Assembly: GCF_025336525.1 (NCBI RefSeq)
Contig: NZ_JAOCZP010000002.1
Coordinates: 62,001-126,000 of the forward strand
Direction of reading: 5' to 3'
Length of the DNA stretch: 64,000 nucleotides
DNA from: Chelativorans salis
GTDB lineage: Bacteria; Pseudomonadota; Alphaproteobacteria; Rhizobiales; Rhizobiaceae
In this document: positions 25,141 to 36,115 of the stretch, in pieces
How positions within the stretch are numbered: the first letter of the stretch is position 1
Layout: each line of letters opens with the position of its first letter
Program-made: the position numbers and the translations under genes
Notes under the pieces: generated by a model
The model's input: only the letters and a program-made list of their open reading frames with translations
Database searches by the model: none
What the model was told of the DNA's origin: nothing

Positions 25141-26661
25141 ATGGAAGATGACCTGATCCTCAGGATCGCCAATCTGAGCAAGTCGTTCGGCCCCATCCGC
25201 GCGCTTCGCGGTGTCGACTTCGAACTGCGCAAGGGCGAGATCCATGCGATCGCCGGCGAGAACGGCGCCGGTAAGTCGACGCTGATGAATGTCATCGACG
25301 GCATCCTGCAGCCCGACAGCGGCGAGATCTTCATCGACGGCCGCCCGGTCACAATCGCGTCTCCGGCCGTGGCGCAGAACCTCGGGATCGGCTTCGTCCA
25401 CCAGGAAATCGCGCTTTGTCCCGATGTCACCATCGCCGAGAACATTTTCATGGCGGCGACGAACACCAGCCGCTCTATGCTGATGGACTATGCGGGCCTG
25501 GAGCGCAAAGCCGGAGAGGTTCTCCGGCGGCTGGGCGACATCGACCCGTCCGCGCTCGTGCGCACGCTTTCGATTTCCCAGCAGCAGCTTGTCGAGATCG
25601 CCAAGGCGCTGACCCTGGATTGCCGGGTTCTCATCTTGGATGAGCCGACGGCGGCACTGACCGAAAGAGAAGCGCAGATTCTCTTCGATATCATGCACAA
25701 GCTCGCGCAGCAGGGTATATCGATCATCTATATCTCGCATCGCATGGCGGAGATCTTCGATCACTGTGATCGCGTCTCCGTCTTCCGCGACGGCCAGTAC
25801 ATCACCACCCGGAACGTCGCGGAAACGACGCCGGGCGAGATCGTCAATGCGATGGTCGGTCGGGTGATCGACAACCTCTACCCGGACAAGCAGAGCGACG
25901 AGGAGAAGTCCGAGGAAATCATACTTGACGTCCGAAGCCTCACCGAGCGTGGCCGCTTCACGGACATCTCCTTCCAGCTTCGCAAGGGAGAGATACTGGG
26001 TCTCGCTGGACTTATCGGCGCTGGGCGAAGCGAAATCGTCAAGGGTATCTGCAGGCTAGGGGGTGAGGTGACGGGCGAAGTCTCGCTCAGGGGGCGACAG
26101 CTCGAACTCACACATTACAAGGACAGTATCGCCGAGGGCATCGTCTACCTCTCCGAGGATCGGAAGGGAGACGGCCTTTTCCTCGACATGTCCATTGCGT
26201 CGAATGTCTCCGCGCTTTCGGTGCGGCAGGTCGCGTCTTTCCTGGGCATCATTGATGACCGCAAGGAGGTCGCGCTGGCGGAGCGGCTGGGCAGCAAATT
26301 GAATCTGAAGTGCGGCCATGTCGGCCAGCCCGCATCTGCGTTGTCCGGCGGCAACCAACAGAAAGTGGCGATTGCTAAGATGCTGTCGGTCAATCCCCGC
26401 GTGATTTTCCTCGACGAGCCGACGCGCGGGGTGGACGTGGGCGCGAAGGCCGAGATTCATCGCATCCTGCGCGACCTTGCGCGCAGTGGGGTTGGCATCA
26501 TCGTCATCTCGTCTGAACTGCCGGAGCTGATCGGCGTCTGCGACCGCGTCCTGGTGGTGCGCGAGGGCCGCATCAGCGGCGAGGTGGCTGGAGAGGATAT
26601 GACCGAGGAGAAGATCATGTATCTGGCCTCGGTCACGGAAGAACGGCCGCAGGCGGTATGA
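25141..26661 (+). CDS. Sugar ABC transporter tandem ATP-binding protein
   Basis: A 506-residue RbsA/MglA-type protein with two ATPase halves. First half: [51 protein letters not shown]. Second half: a degenerate P-loop [16 protein letters not shown], then [15 protein letters not shown] and [17 protein letters not shown]. The conserved GRSE in the second P-loop is normal for the family. No strong ribosome site precedes the ATG at 25141. Its final ATGA overlaps a possible permease start. It energises import of the sugar or polyol. Confidence 0.92.
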   Translation: MEDDLILRIANLSKSFGPIRALRGVDFELRKGEIHAIAGENGAGKSTLMNVIDGILQPDSGEIFIDGRPVTIASPAVAQNLGIGFVHQEIALCPDVTIAENIFMAATNTSRSMLMDYAGLERKAGEVLRRLGDIDPSALVRTLSISQQQLVEIAKALTLDCRVLILDEPTAALTEREAQILFDIMHKLAQQGISIIYISHRMAEIFDHCDRVSVFRDGQYITTRNVAETTPGEIVNAMVGRVIDNLYPDKQSDEEKSEEIILDVRSLTERGRFTDISFQLRKGEILGLAGLIGAGRSEIVKGICRLGGEVTGEVSLRGRQLELTHYKDSIAEGIVYLSEDRKGDGLFLDMSIASNVSALSVRQVASFLGIIDDRKEVALAERLGSKLNLKCGHVGQPASALSGGNQQKVAIAKMLSVNPRVIFLDEPTRGVDVGAKAEIHRILRDLARSGVGIIVISSELPELIGVCDRVLVVREGRISGEVAGEDMTEEKIMYLASVTEERPQAV

Positions 26662-26675
26662 GTGTGGAGGAGAAA

Positions 26676-27680
26676 ATGGCGATGACAATCACGCCGGCGG
26701 AAGGGAAGCGGCAGCCTGCGGGAGGCCTGGTCGATCTGCTGAAGCGGCTGCTTCGCATGCGCGAGACGGGTCTGATCCTGATCATTCTGACCCTGTTCGT
26801 CCTCATGTCCTTTGCTTCGCCGTACTTCCTGACATGGGTCAACATGCGGGCGATGGCGATGGCATTCGCCGTGGAAGGCATCGTCGTCGTCGGTATGACC
26901 ATCCTGCTGATTTCGGGCGGAATAGACCTGTCGGTCGGCTCGGTGACGGCGCTCGCCATGGTGATTGCCGGCCTGCTATTCCTGAGCGGCGTCGATCCGT
27001 GGACCGCATCGGCCATTTCCATAGCCGCCTGCACGGGTATCGGTGCCATGATGGGCTTCTTCGTCACCCGCGTCGGTCTGCATCACTTCATCGTATCGCT
27101 GGCCGTCATGGTGATCGCGCGCGGCGCCTGCCTGCTGGGCACCGGTGGCCGGCCGCTCGGGCTCTTCACGCTGCCGCCCGAGTTCAAGTTCATAGGACAG
27201 GGCTCGATCGGCGTGATCCCGGTCGTCATCCTGATCTTCCTGACCGTCGTCGTCTCCTTCGACTTCATGCTTCGGCGCACCACCATGTTCCGGAAGGTCT
27301 TCTACACCGGCAGCAACGAGAAGGCCGCCGCCTATTCCGGCATCCGCACCAAGAAGGTCGTGTTCCTGACCACGACCCTCTGCTCGGCGCTCTGTGGTGT
27401 CGCGGGCATCATCTACATGGCGCGCTTCGGTTCCGCTCAGCCGACATTCGGCATCGGCATGGAGCTGAACGTCATCGCGGCGGCTGTGATCGGAGGGGCA
27501 AGCCTGTCGGGCGGATCGGGCACGATCTTCGGCGCTATCCTCGGTACGATCCTGCTTTCAGTTGTCTCCAGTTCGCTCGCGCTTCTCGATGTCTCCGTCT
27601 ACTGGCAGGACATCATTCGCGGCTCGATCCTGCTCGCGGCGGTCTCGATCGACCACTACCTCAACAAGCGGCGCGGGTAA
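26676..27680 (+). CDS. Sugar ABC transporter permease (RbsC-type)
   Basis: A 334-residue inner-membrane permease of the ribose/xylose family. It has the characteristic opening after the first helices, ILLISGGIDLSVGSVTALAM, the cytoplasmic coupling loop TGSNEKAAAYSGIRTKKVVF, and VIAAAVIGGASLSGGSGTIF near the end. The ATG at 26676 sits behind GGAGGAG and is favoured; an ATG at 26658 overlapping the ATPase stop would add six residues. It completes the importer whose other parts precede it. Confidence 0.9.
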   Translation: MAMTITPAEGKRQPAGGLVDLLKRLLRMRETGLILIILTLFVLMSFASPYFLTWVNMRAMAMAFAVEGIVVVGMTILLISGGIDLSVGSVTALAMVIAGLLFLSGVDPWTASAISIAACTGIGAMMGFFVTRVGLHHFIVSLAVMVIARGACLLGTGGRPLGLFTLPPEFKFIGQGSIGVIPVVILIFLTVVVSFDFMLRRTTMFRKVFYTGSNEKAAAYSGIRTKKVVFLTTTLCSALCGVAGIIYMARFGSAQPTFGIGMELNVIAAAVIGGASLSGGSGTIFGAILGTILLSVVSSSLALLDVSVYWQDIIRGSILLAAVSIDHYLNKRRG

Positions 27681-27710
27681 CTGCTCGACCACATCCAATC
27701 GGTGAACGCC

Positions 27711-28677
27711 ATGGCAGAAAAAGAAGATTTCGAAGCGATCCGGCAGATCTACACGGTGCTCGTCCTTCACTTCATCGACGGCATGAAGCAGTCCGACATC
27801 GGCACCGCGCTCAACCTCTCGCCGTCGAAGGTGAGCCGGCTGATCACGCAGGGCCGCAAGCTCGGGATGGTCAAGATCGCCGTCGAGAGCCCCTTCCAGC
27901 ATCTGGTCGATCTCGAGAGGGATCTGGTGGAGGCGACGGGGCTGGGCAGCGCGGTCGTGACGCCGAGCGTCACCGGCAGCCCCGACACGACGCTGCAGCA
28001 GGTGGGCCGCGCGGCGGCCAACCAGTTGCTGGAGACCCTGCGGGACGGGGATGTGATCGCGATCACCGGCGGCAAGGCGGTCAGCGCCGTGGTGGAGAAC
28101 CTGGAGCCAGAGCGCTCATTCGACGTGACGGTGGTGCCGCTGACCGGCGGCGTGCAGGGCAAGTACTACACGGACGTCAATCATCTCGCCACGCGCCTTG
28201 CCGAACAGCTCGGCGGATCCACGATGCTCGTTCACGCGCCGCTCTTTGCCGAAAGTCGGGAACAGCGTGACATGCTGATGGAGATGGGATCGATCAAGGA
28301 GGTCTTCGATCTCGCCCGCAAGGCGGCCGTTGCGCTGGTTGGCGTCGGCTCCATCCTGACGCCGGGCTCCAGCTATTACGATCTCCATCCGGGTACCAAC
28401 CCGGATCGCGACCTGCTCGTCAGGAGCGGCGTGGTCGGCGAATTCCTGGCACATCTGATCCGGGAAGACGGTGCGATTGCAGACTACCCGCTCAATTCGC
28501 GCCTCGTCGCGCTGGAGCCGCGTGAGCTCGCGCAGTGCCGGCGCACGATCGGCGTTGCGGCCGGGGCCGAAAAGGTCCTGCCCATCCGGGCGGTGCTCAA
28601 CGGGCGCCTCCTGGATTCACTGGTCATCGATGAACAGACCGCTTCAGCGGTCTTGGAAACCAAAGGAAATGCACAGC

Positions 28678-28688
<11 letters not shown>
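27711..28688 (+). CDS. SorC/DeoR-type sugar-responsive regulator (EryD-like)
   Basis: A 325-residue SorC-family transcription factor. The N-terminal helix-turn-helix is in YTVLVLHFIDGMKQSDIGTA and LNLSPSKVSRLITQGRKLGM. The sugar-binding domain has the family pieces DVIAITGGKAVSAVVENLEP, VVPLTGGVQGKYYTDVNHLA and VALVGVGSILTPGSSYYD. Members such as EryD respond to phosphorylated intermediates of polyol use. The ATG at 27711 is used; a GTG at 27702 is possible. It is inside the operon it presumably controls, with the flanking inverted repeats near 23.9 kb as likely sites. Its end overlaps the next gene by 11 bases. Confidence 0.9.
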
Positions 28689-29673
<985 letters not shown>

Positions 29674-29733
29674 CTTTCCGACCCGGAACCAATTTCGCGA
29701 CACCGTCCTCCGTGGGCGGTGAACGGTGGACCT

Positions 29734-31464
29734 ATGCCTGAACAACGTGACGACAATCTTGACCAAATTCGCCGTAACGGCGCGTTCGACGTCGTCGTCG
29801 TCGGCGGCGGTATCAATGGCATCGGGGTCTTTCGCGAGCTGACGCTGCAGGGGCTCAGGGTTCTCCTCGTCGAGCGGCGCGATTTCTGTTCGGGCTGCAG
29901 TGCCGCCCCCTCGCGCATGATCCATGGCGGGCTGCGCTATCTTGAAAACGGTGAGTTCGACCTCGTCCGTGAGTCACTGCGCGAACGCGATGCGCTGCTC
30001 GTCAACGCGCCGCACATGGTGCGGCCGCTGGCGACGACGATCCCGATTGCCTCCGTCTTTTCCGGGCTGCTGAACAGTGCGGCGGGGTTTCTGGGTTTCA
30101 CCAGCAGGCCGGCAAGCCGCGGCGCATTGCCGATCAAGGTCGGGCTCTCCCTCTATGATTGGACCACGCGCAGACGCCGCCTGCTGCCGCGGCATCGCTT
30201 CCGCGGAGCGCGCGAGACCATGAGGCGCTGGCCCCGGCTGACGCGCCGTCTGCGCTACTCCGCCACCTACTATGATGCATGGATCAGCTATCCCGAGCGG
30301 CTCGGCGTGGAGCTGCTGCTCGACACCGCGCATCTTGCCTCAAGCAGCATTGCCCTGAACTACGCGGAAATCTCGGCGGACGGTGCGGGATACACCGTCA
30401 GGGACGGCGCAACGGGCGAGTGTCTTCCCGTGAGTGCCAGCGCCGTCGTGAACGCAACCGGCGCGTGGCTCGACGAGGCCGTGACGCAACTCGCCGCGCC
30501 GGAGTTGAAGACGGAGCCCTTCGTTTCGGGAACCAAGGGCTCGCATCTCATCCTCGACTGCGCGGCGCTCCATGAGGCGTTGGGCGGCCACATGCTGTTC
30601 TTCGAGAACGCGGACGGGCGTGTGTGCATCGTGTTTCCCTATCTCGGCAAGGTCCTGGCCGGATCCACTGACATCCGGGTTGAGGCGGCTGGTCGGGTGC
30701 ACTGCGAGCCGGAGGAGCGGGACTACATCCTCGACGCCCTGCGGCTGGTCTTTCCGGATATCGCCATTTCAGCCGAGCAGATCGTGTTCAGCTACAGCGG
30801 CATCCGCCCGCTGCCCAAGAGCGACCACGAGTTCACCGGCCGCATCTCGCGGGGGCACTTTGCTCACCGGCTCGACGGCCCGGTCCCTCAATTCTGCATG
30901 GTCGGCGGCAAATGGACGACCTTCCGCGCCTTCGCGGAGCAGACGGCCGATGCGGTGCTTGCCGAACTGGGCCGCCAACGGGTGCGGGACACGCTGGAGC
31001 TTGCTATTGGCGGTGGGGTCGGCTTTCCGGACGATGCTCGCGACCTTGAGCGTGACCTGTCCGCAGGCCACGGGATCAGCCGCGAACGCGCCGCCCACCT
31101 CGTAGATGCCTACGGCACGCGCGCCAAGGAGGTTCTGAACTTCTGTCTGGGCCGGGACGACGACAAGCCGCTCGACCAAGCCTGTCTGGTCACGGCAGCA
31201 GAGATCGTGTTTCTCATCAGGCATGAATTCGTCGCCGGACTGGGTGACATATTGCTGCGGCGCACGTCCCTGGCGATCCGGGGCGAGGTCTCGACGTCCC
31301 TGATCCGGCGCGTCGCCGAAATCGCCGCGGCTGAGCTCGGCTGGAGCGAAGCCCGCGCCAGGCGCGAAGCCGAAGCCTTCATCGACGAACTCGGCCAATA
31401 TCACGGCGTCTCGAAGGAAATGCTCGAACAACGCACCAGGAACAGGAGACTTGCATGCGCATAA
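29734..31464 (+). CDS. FAD-dependent polyol-phosphate dehydrogenase (GlpD/EryB-like)
   Basis: A 576-residue flavoenzyme of the glycerol-3-phosphate dehydrogenase family. The N-terminal Rossmann fold is VVVVGGGINGIGVFRELTLQ; the flavin region includes SRMIHGGLRYLENGEFDLVR; a GTKGSHLILD segment and SGIRPLPKS follow, then a helical C-terminal domain. GlpD oxidises glycerol 3-phosphate; the related EryB oxidises erythritol 4-phosphate, so with the FGGY kinase nearby this probably oxidises a phosphorylated polyol to a ketose phosphate and passes electrons to quinone. The ATG at 29734 is used. The end overlaps the aldolase gene by 10 bases. Confidence 0.87.
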   Translation: MPEQRDDNLDQIRRNGAFDVVVVGGGINGIGVFRELTLQGLRVLLVERRDFCSGCSAAPSRMIHGGLRYLENGEFDLVRESLRERDALLVNAPHMVRPLATTIPIASVFSGLLNSAAGFLGFTSRPASRGALPIKVGLSLYDWTTRRRRLLPRHRFRGARETMRRWPRLTRRLRYSATYYDAWISYPERLGVELLLDTAHLASSSIALNYAEISADGAGYTVRDGATGECLPVSASAVVNATGAWLDEAVTQLAAPELKTEPFVSGTKGSHLILDCAALHEALGGHMLFFENADGRVCIVFPYLGKVLAGSTDIRVEAAGRVHCEPEERDYILDALRLVFPDIAISAEQIVFSYSGIRPLPKSDHEFTGRISRGHFAHRLDGPVPQFCMVGGKWTTFRAFAEQTADAVLAELGRQRVRDTLELAIGGGVGFPDDARDLERDLSAGHGISRERAAHLVDAYGTRAKEVLNFCLGRDDDKPLDQACLVTAAEIVFLIRHEFVAGLGDILLRRTSLAIRGEVSTSLIRRVAEIAAAELGWSEARARREAEAFIDELGQYHGVSKEMLEQRTRNRRLACA

Positions 31465-32297
31465 GCACGAAAGCCCGCATGAACAGGATGTTCACCAATG
31501 GCGGCTGCCTCGACGTGGCGATCGATCATGGCGTCTGCAACGAGCCGAGCTTCATGGTCGGCCTCGAAGACATGACCGGCGTGGTCGACACGCTCATTGG
31601 CGCCAAGCCGGACGCCATCCAGATGGCCTACGGACAGGCCGACCTCCTGCAAAGCCGCCCCGAGAAGGACAAGCCGGCGCTCGTGATGCGCATCGACATG
31701 GGCAATCCCTACAATGCGCAGCGACATCGCGTGATGTGGTCTATGCTGCAGAACCATGAGGAGCCCATCATCGGCGCGCTGGAAATGGATGCGGCCTGCG
31801 TCGTCGTCAATCTGTTCATGCTTCCGGACGAGCCGGAGCTGTTCCGCCAGTGCGTGGAGAACATTGCCCGCGTGCGCGCCGCCTGCCACAAATACGGAAT
31901 GCCCCTGATGATCGAACCGCTGGTGATGCTGCCCAACGAAATGCGCGGCGGCTATCAGGTGGACGGCAACGCCGAGAGGATCGTCACTCTGGTGCGGCTC
32001 GCCTCCGAGATGGGCGCCGACATCATCAAGGCCGACCCGACGGAGAATGCCGAGGATTTCCACCGCGTGGTGGAAGCCGCCCGTGTGCCGGTGCTGGTGC
32101 GTGGCGGCGGCAAGGAAGACCTGAAGACGGTCCTGATTAAATCGGCCGCGCTCATGAAGCAGGGGGCGAACGGCATGGTCTACGGCCGCAACATCTACCA
32201 GCACGAAAACCCCAAGGCGGTCGTGAACGCGCTGATGGCAATGATCCATCAGGGCGCGGACGGCGAAGAAGCGTGGGAGATCTATAACCGTGGTTGA
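31455..32297 (+). CDS. DhnA/LsrF-type class I aldolase
   Basis: A 280-residue TIM-barrel aldolase family protein (DeoC/FbaB aldolase superfamily). It opens KARMNRMFTNGGCLDVAIDH, where the acidic DHG is typical of DhnA and LsrF proteins. The Schiff-base lysine is probably that in MGADIIKADPTENAEDF, followed by VPVLVRGGG for phosphate binding. The ATG overlaps the preceding gene and has CAGGAGA upstream. Its place between a polyol-phosphate dehydrogenase and a sugar kinase suggests cleavage of a ketose phosphate into two small carbonyl compounds; LsrF-like thiolase chemistry is an alternative. Confidence 0.83.
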   Translation: MRISTKARMNRMFTNGGCLDVAIDHGVCNEPSFMVGLEDMTGVVDTLIGAKPDAIQMAYGQADLLQSRPEKDKPALVMRIDMGNPYNAQRHRVMWSMLQNHEEPIIGALEMDAACVVVNLFMLPDEPELFRQCVENIARVRAACHKYGMPLMIEPLVMLPNEMRGGYQVDGNAERIVTLVRLASEMGADIIKADPTENAEDFHRVVEAARVPVLVRGGGKEDLKTVLIKSAALMKQGANGMVYGRNIYQHENPKAVVNALMAMIHQGADGEEAWEIYNRG

Positions 32298-33810
32298 AGA
32301 CAAGCGATATCTCCTGGGCCTCGACGCCGGCAACACGGTCATCAAGGCGGTTCTATTCGACCTCGAAGGCCGCCAACTGGCCATGTACGCGCTCGACGGC
32401 CAGTCCAGTACGCCGCATCCGGGCCACGTCGAGCGCGACCTCGATGAACTCTGGGCCAATGCCCGGGAAGCGATCGGCGCTTGCATCGAAAGGGCCGGGA
32501 TCGATCCGCGCCACATTGCGGGGATCGGCTGCGCCGGACATGGCAACGGTCTCTATCTGCTGGACAAAGCGGATCGGCCGTTGGCTGGCATCCAGTCACT
32601 CGACACCCGCGCTGCACCGCTGGCAGCCTCTCTTGCCGCCGCGAACGGTGACGCCCTTCATGCGATCTGCCTGCAGAAACCGTGGCCCTCGCAGACGCCA
32701 ACGCTGCTCGCCTGGGTGAAGGCGAACGCACACGACATCTATGCCCGTGCCGGCAGCCTCATGCTGTGCAAGGATTTCATCACCTTCCGCCTCACCGGCG
32801 AGCGCGTCAGCGAGATATCGGACATGTCGGGTTGCGGCCTCCTGCGCATGCCGGAGTGCGTCTACGACGACGATCTCCTGTCGCTCTACGGGCTGGAGGA
32901 CGCCAAGTCTCTCCTGCCGCGCCTGATCGATCCGGCGGAAGTTGCCGGCACGGTCTCGGCCAAAGCTGCCGCCGAAACAGGTCTGGCCGAGGGCACGCCG
33001 GTCATCGGTGGCTATTTCGACGTGGTGGCGAGCGCAATGGGCGCGGGGGCCGTCTCCAGCGGCGAAGCCTCCATCATCGCCGGAACCTGGTCGATCAACC
33101 AGGTGTTCTCGGACAAGCCGGTGGTCGACCCGAACGTCTTCATGGTTGCAGGCTTCAGCCCCGGCCGCTTCGTCAACGTCGAGTCGAGCGCCACGTCCGC
33201 CGCCAATCTCGAATGGTATGTGCGCGAATTCGTCGAGCGCGGCGGGCATCACGACGACCCCTTCGGCCAATGCAACGCGCTGGTCGGCTCGGTCACTTCG
33301 GCGGCCGACGATCCGCTCTTTCATCCCTTTCTCTACGGGTCAGGCCAAGGCGCGGATTTCCGGGCCGGCTTCTACGGCGTTGCCGGCTGGCACGGCGAGG
33401 GGCATCTGCTGCGCGCGCTCTTCGAAGGCGTCATGTTCGAGCATCGCCGCCACATCGAGGTTCTCGCCAGCGCCGGCGTGGCGTTCGACAGGGCGGTGAT
33501 GTCGGGCGGCGGTTCGCGCAGTCCGTACTGGCCGCAAATCTTCGCCGACGGTCTGGGCGTGCCGATCACGGTTGCCGAGGCGCGCGAGACGGGCGCATTG
33601 GGCGCGGCGATCGGGGCAGGCGTCGGTGCGGGGCTCTTCGCAGACTATGAAACCGGCATAGCGGCGATGGCGAGGCCCGGTGCAGAATTTGCGCCCGACC
33701 TCGCCATGAGGCACCACTACGACCGCCGCTACCGCATCTACAGTGGTCTCGCGGAGACCCTAAAGGAGTTCTGGGCCACACTCCCAAACGACACGATGGA
33801 GGAGCAGTGA
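32290..33810 (+). CDS. FGGY carbohydrate kinase (LyxK/EryA-like)
   Basis: A 506-residue two-domain sugar kinase. The phosphate-binding start is LLGLDAGNTVIKAVLFDLEG; the sugar site includes HPGHVERDLDELWANAREA; the ATP-site motif is AVMSGGGSRSPYWPQIFADG. The segments GTPVIGGYFDVVASAMGAGA, IIAGTWSINQVF and ESSATSAANLEWY are like L-xylulose kinase and erythritol kinase. It phosphorylates the imported sugar or polyol. The GTG start at 32290 overlaps the aldolase stop by 8 bases. Which polyol is used is not decidable from sequence. Confidence 0.88.
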   Translation: MVEDKRYLLGLDAGNTVIKAVLFDLEGRQLAMYALDGQSSTPHPGHVERDLDELWANAREAIGACIERAGIDPRHIAGIGCAGHGNGLYLLDKADRPLAGIQSLDTRAAPLAASLAAANGDALHAICLQKPWPSQTPTLLAWVKANAHDIYARAGSLMLCKDFITFRLTGERVSEISDMSGCGLLRMPECVYDDDLLSLYGLEDAKSLLPRLIDPAEVAGTVSAKAAAETGLAEGTPVIGGYFDVVASAMGAGAVSSGEASIIAGTWSINQVFSDKPVVDPNVFMVAGFSPGRFVNVESSATSAANLEWYVREFVERGGHHDDPFGQCNALVGSVTSAADDPLFHPFLYGSGQGADFRAGFYGVAGWHGEGHLLRALFEGVMFEHRRHIEVLASAGVAFDRAVMSGGGSRSPYWPQIFADGLGVPITVAEARETGALGAAIGAGVGAGLFADYETGIAAMARPGAEFAPDLAMRHHYDRRYRIYSGLAETLKEFWATLPNDTMEEQ

Positions 33811-33855
33811 ACACATGAGTCACAAATCCTCAATCGGCTCCGGAGTCTGAATGTC

Positions 33856-35502
33856 ATGTTACTACAGCCTCGTCGTCTCGATGGACGATACGACTACATC
33901 ATCATCGGAGCGGGCACGGCGGGCTGCGTCCTTGCCAATCGCCTGACCGAGGATCCGGGTACGAACGTCCTTCTGCTCGAGGCCGGCGGCAGCGACAACT
34001 ATCGCTGGGTTCACATCCCGGTCGGCTATCTCTACTGCATCGGCAACCCCAGAACCGACTGGATGATGAAGACTGCGGCCGAGCCGGGACTGAACAGCCG
34101 TTCGCTCGTCTATCCGCGCGGCAAGGTGCTGGGCGGATGCAGCTCGATCAACGGCATGATCTACATGCGTGGCCAGGCATCCGACTACGACCGTTGGCGG
34201 CAGATGGGGAACGCCGGCTGGGGTTGGGACGACGTCTTGCCTTACTTCCTGAAATCGGAAGACCATCATGCCGGGGCGGGCCCGATGCACGGCGCCCGCG
34301 GTGAATGGAAAGTCTCGAAACAACGGCTGTCGTGGGACATCCTGCATGCCGTCCAGGAAGGCGCCAGGGAGTTCGGCATCCTGCCGCGTGCCGATTTCAA
34401 CGACGGCGACAATGAAGGCTCCGGCTTCTTCGAGGTCAACCAGAAGGCGGGCGTGCGCTGGAACACCGCCAAGGGCTTCCTGCGCCCGGCAATGAAGCGG
34501 CCCAATCTGCGTGTCGTCACCCATGCCCAGACCGACGGCTTCATCATCGAGGGCAGGACGGTGACCGGCGTGCGCTTCCGCTGGAAAGGCAGGCTCCACG
34601 AGGCGAAGGCCGACGCGGAGGTGTTGCTTGCGGCGGGCAGCATCAACTCGCCCAAGATCCTAGAGCATTCGGGGATCGGCCGGCCGGACCTGCTGCGCAA
34701 CCTGGGGATCGAAATGGTCCATGAGAGCCCGGGCGTGGGAGAAAATCTGCAGGACCATCTGCAGATCCGCACGGTGTTTCGCGTCTCGGGCGCAAAAACC
34801 CTCAACACCATGCTGGGCAGCCCGTTGGGCAAGGCGCGCGTCGCCCTGCAATATGCGCTGAGCAGAACGGGGCCGATGTCGATGGCGCCCAGCCAGTTCG
34901 GCATGTTCACCAAGTCGGACCCGGCCATGGCGACGCCCGATCTGGAATATCACGTTCAGCCGCTGTCCACCGACAGGCTGGGCGATCCGCTGCATCCCTT
35001 CCCGGCGATCACCGTTTCGGTCTGCAATCTGCGACCAGAGAGCGTTGGCAGTGTGCATGTGCGCGACACCGACCCAGACAAGCAGCCGGATATCCGGCTG
35101 AACTACCTTTCAGCCGAAAGCGACAAGCGTGTGGCCGTGCAGTCGGTCCGGCAGGCAAGGCGGATCATGACTGCACGAGCACTTGCGTCCTACAGGCCGC
35201 AGGAAATCCTGCCGGGGCCAGCGAACGAGTCGGACGAGGACCTGCTTGCTAGGGTTGGCGACATCGCGACGACGATTTTCCATCCGGTGGGCACCTGCAA
35301 GATGGGGCAGGACAGCTCCGCCGTCGTCGGCGCCGACCTTCGCGTCCACGGCGTCGACCGCCTGCGTGTGATCGACGCGTCGATCATGCCCGTGATCGTC
35401 TCCGGCAATACGGCTTCGCCCGTGGTGATGATCGCCGAGAAGGCCGCTGACATGATCCGACGACCACCGATAGCGTCCCGGACGGCAGGCCCCGCCTCAT
35501 AG
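33856..35502 (+). CDS. GMC-family FAD oxidoreductase
   Basis: A 548-residue glucose-methanol-choline oxidoreductase. It has the FAD fold YIIIGAGTAGCVLANRLTED, the GMC signature RGKVLGGCSSINGMIYMRGQ, GSINSPKILEHSGIG, and C-terminal TIFHPVGTCKMGQD with SGNTASPVVMIAEKAADMI carrying the catalytic His and Asn. It is about the length of choline and alcohol dehydrogenases. It lies 45 bases after the kinase and is probably the last gene of the operon, acting as a cytosolic polyol or alcohol dehydrogenase that prepares or recycles an intermediate. No signal peptide is present. Confidence 0.88.
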   Translation: MLLQPRRLDGRYDYIIIGAGTAGCVLANRLTEDPGTNVLLLEAGGSDNYRWVHIPVGYLYCIGNPRTDWMMKTAAEPGLNSRSLVYPRGKVLGGCSSINGMIYMRGQASDYDRWRQMGNAGWGWDDVLPYFLKSEDHHAGAGPMHGARGEWKVSKQRLSWDILHAVQEGAREFGILPRADFNDGDNEGSGFFEVNQKAGVRWNTAKGFLRPAMKRPNLRVVTHAQTDGFIIEGRTVTGVRFRWKGRLHEAKADAEVLLAAGSINSPKILEHSGIGRPDLLRNLGIEMVHESPGVGENLQDHLQIRTVFRVSGAKTLNTMLGSPLGKARVALQYALSRTGPMSMAPSQFGMFTKSDPAMATPDLEYHVQPLSTDRLGDPLHPFPAITVSVCNLRPESVGSVHVRDTDPDKQPDIRLNYLSAESDKRVAVQSVRQARRIMTARALASYRPQEILPGPANESDEDLLARVGDIATTIFHPVGTCKMGQDSSAVVGADLRVHGVDRLRVIDASIMPVIVSGNTASPVVMIAEKAADMIRRPPIASRTAGPAS

Positions 35503-35586
35503 ATGCGTCGAGCTTTCTGGCATTGCCGCTTTCGCACTGAAGAACGCTTTCCGCAAGCGCCCAACATCACCTCTCTTTTGCGGGTG

Positions 35587-35972
35587 ATGTTCGTCGGCTG
35601 GCTTCAGGGGCGGCTCGAGCGGGCGCGGACGTTCGCCGGTCCGGCTATGGTCGACAGTCTCGTGCAGGCTTCGCCCGTGCCCGCCTTCGCCCTGGGCGAG
35701 GACAAGCGGATCATCGTCTACAACCAGCCCTTCCTGAACTTCATGTGCGCACGCCTTCCCATTGGCACGGAAGGGACCACGGCGCGCAATCTTCGTCTTT
35801 CACTCGACGTGCAGATCGGCGAGCTGACAAGGCTCTCACAGAGAACAAGAATCGGCCGGTTGCTACAGGTTTCTTGCTTGCCGTCGACGACCGGCGCATC
35901 CGCGGCCGGCTCAATCTCGTATTGGCGCCGAACATGGAGCAGACGGTCGTGATCGGCTATGTGCTGCTGTGA
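35587..35972 (+). pseudogene. PAS-domain protein broken by a frameshift
   Basis: An in-frame start at 35587 reads as a PAS-like domain (VDSLVQASPVPAFALGEDKR, IIVYNQPFLNFM) up to about NLRLSLDVQIGELTRL near 35830. The frame then turns to nonsense, while the +2 frame continues the same fold (TENKNRPVATGFLLAVDDRR, RGRLNLVLAPNMEQTVVIGY) to a stop at 35972. The two halves join as one PAS domain of about 125 residues, so a one-base change near 35830-35845 split it. It lacks any output domain and lies between the polyol operon and a GGDEF-EAL gene. A sequencing error is the alternative. Confidence 0.55.
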
Positions 35973-36115
35973 AGATCAGCGGCATACTGCGCCCTCTTCT
36001 CTTCGCTCCACTCTTCGGAAACGCGGTGCTGACCGCGGAACCATCGCATCGCTATTTCACCGCCGCAAGGATCGACCGCCCGCCTTGTGAACCTCGAGGT
36101 GCGGTGCTGGGGGAG

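Noticed and set aside
26834-28270. A 478-codon frame over the sugar permease and regulator
   Set aside because: Arg/His-rich out-of-frame shadow spanning two genes with strong family matches.
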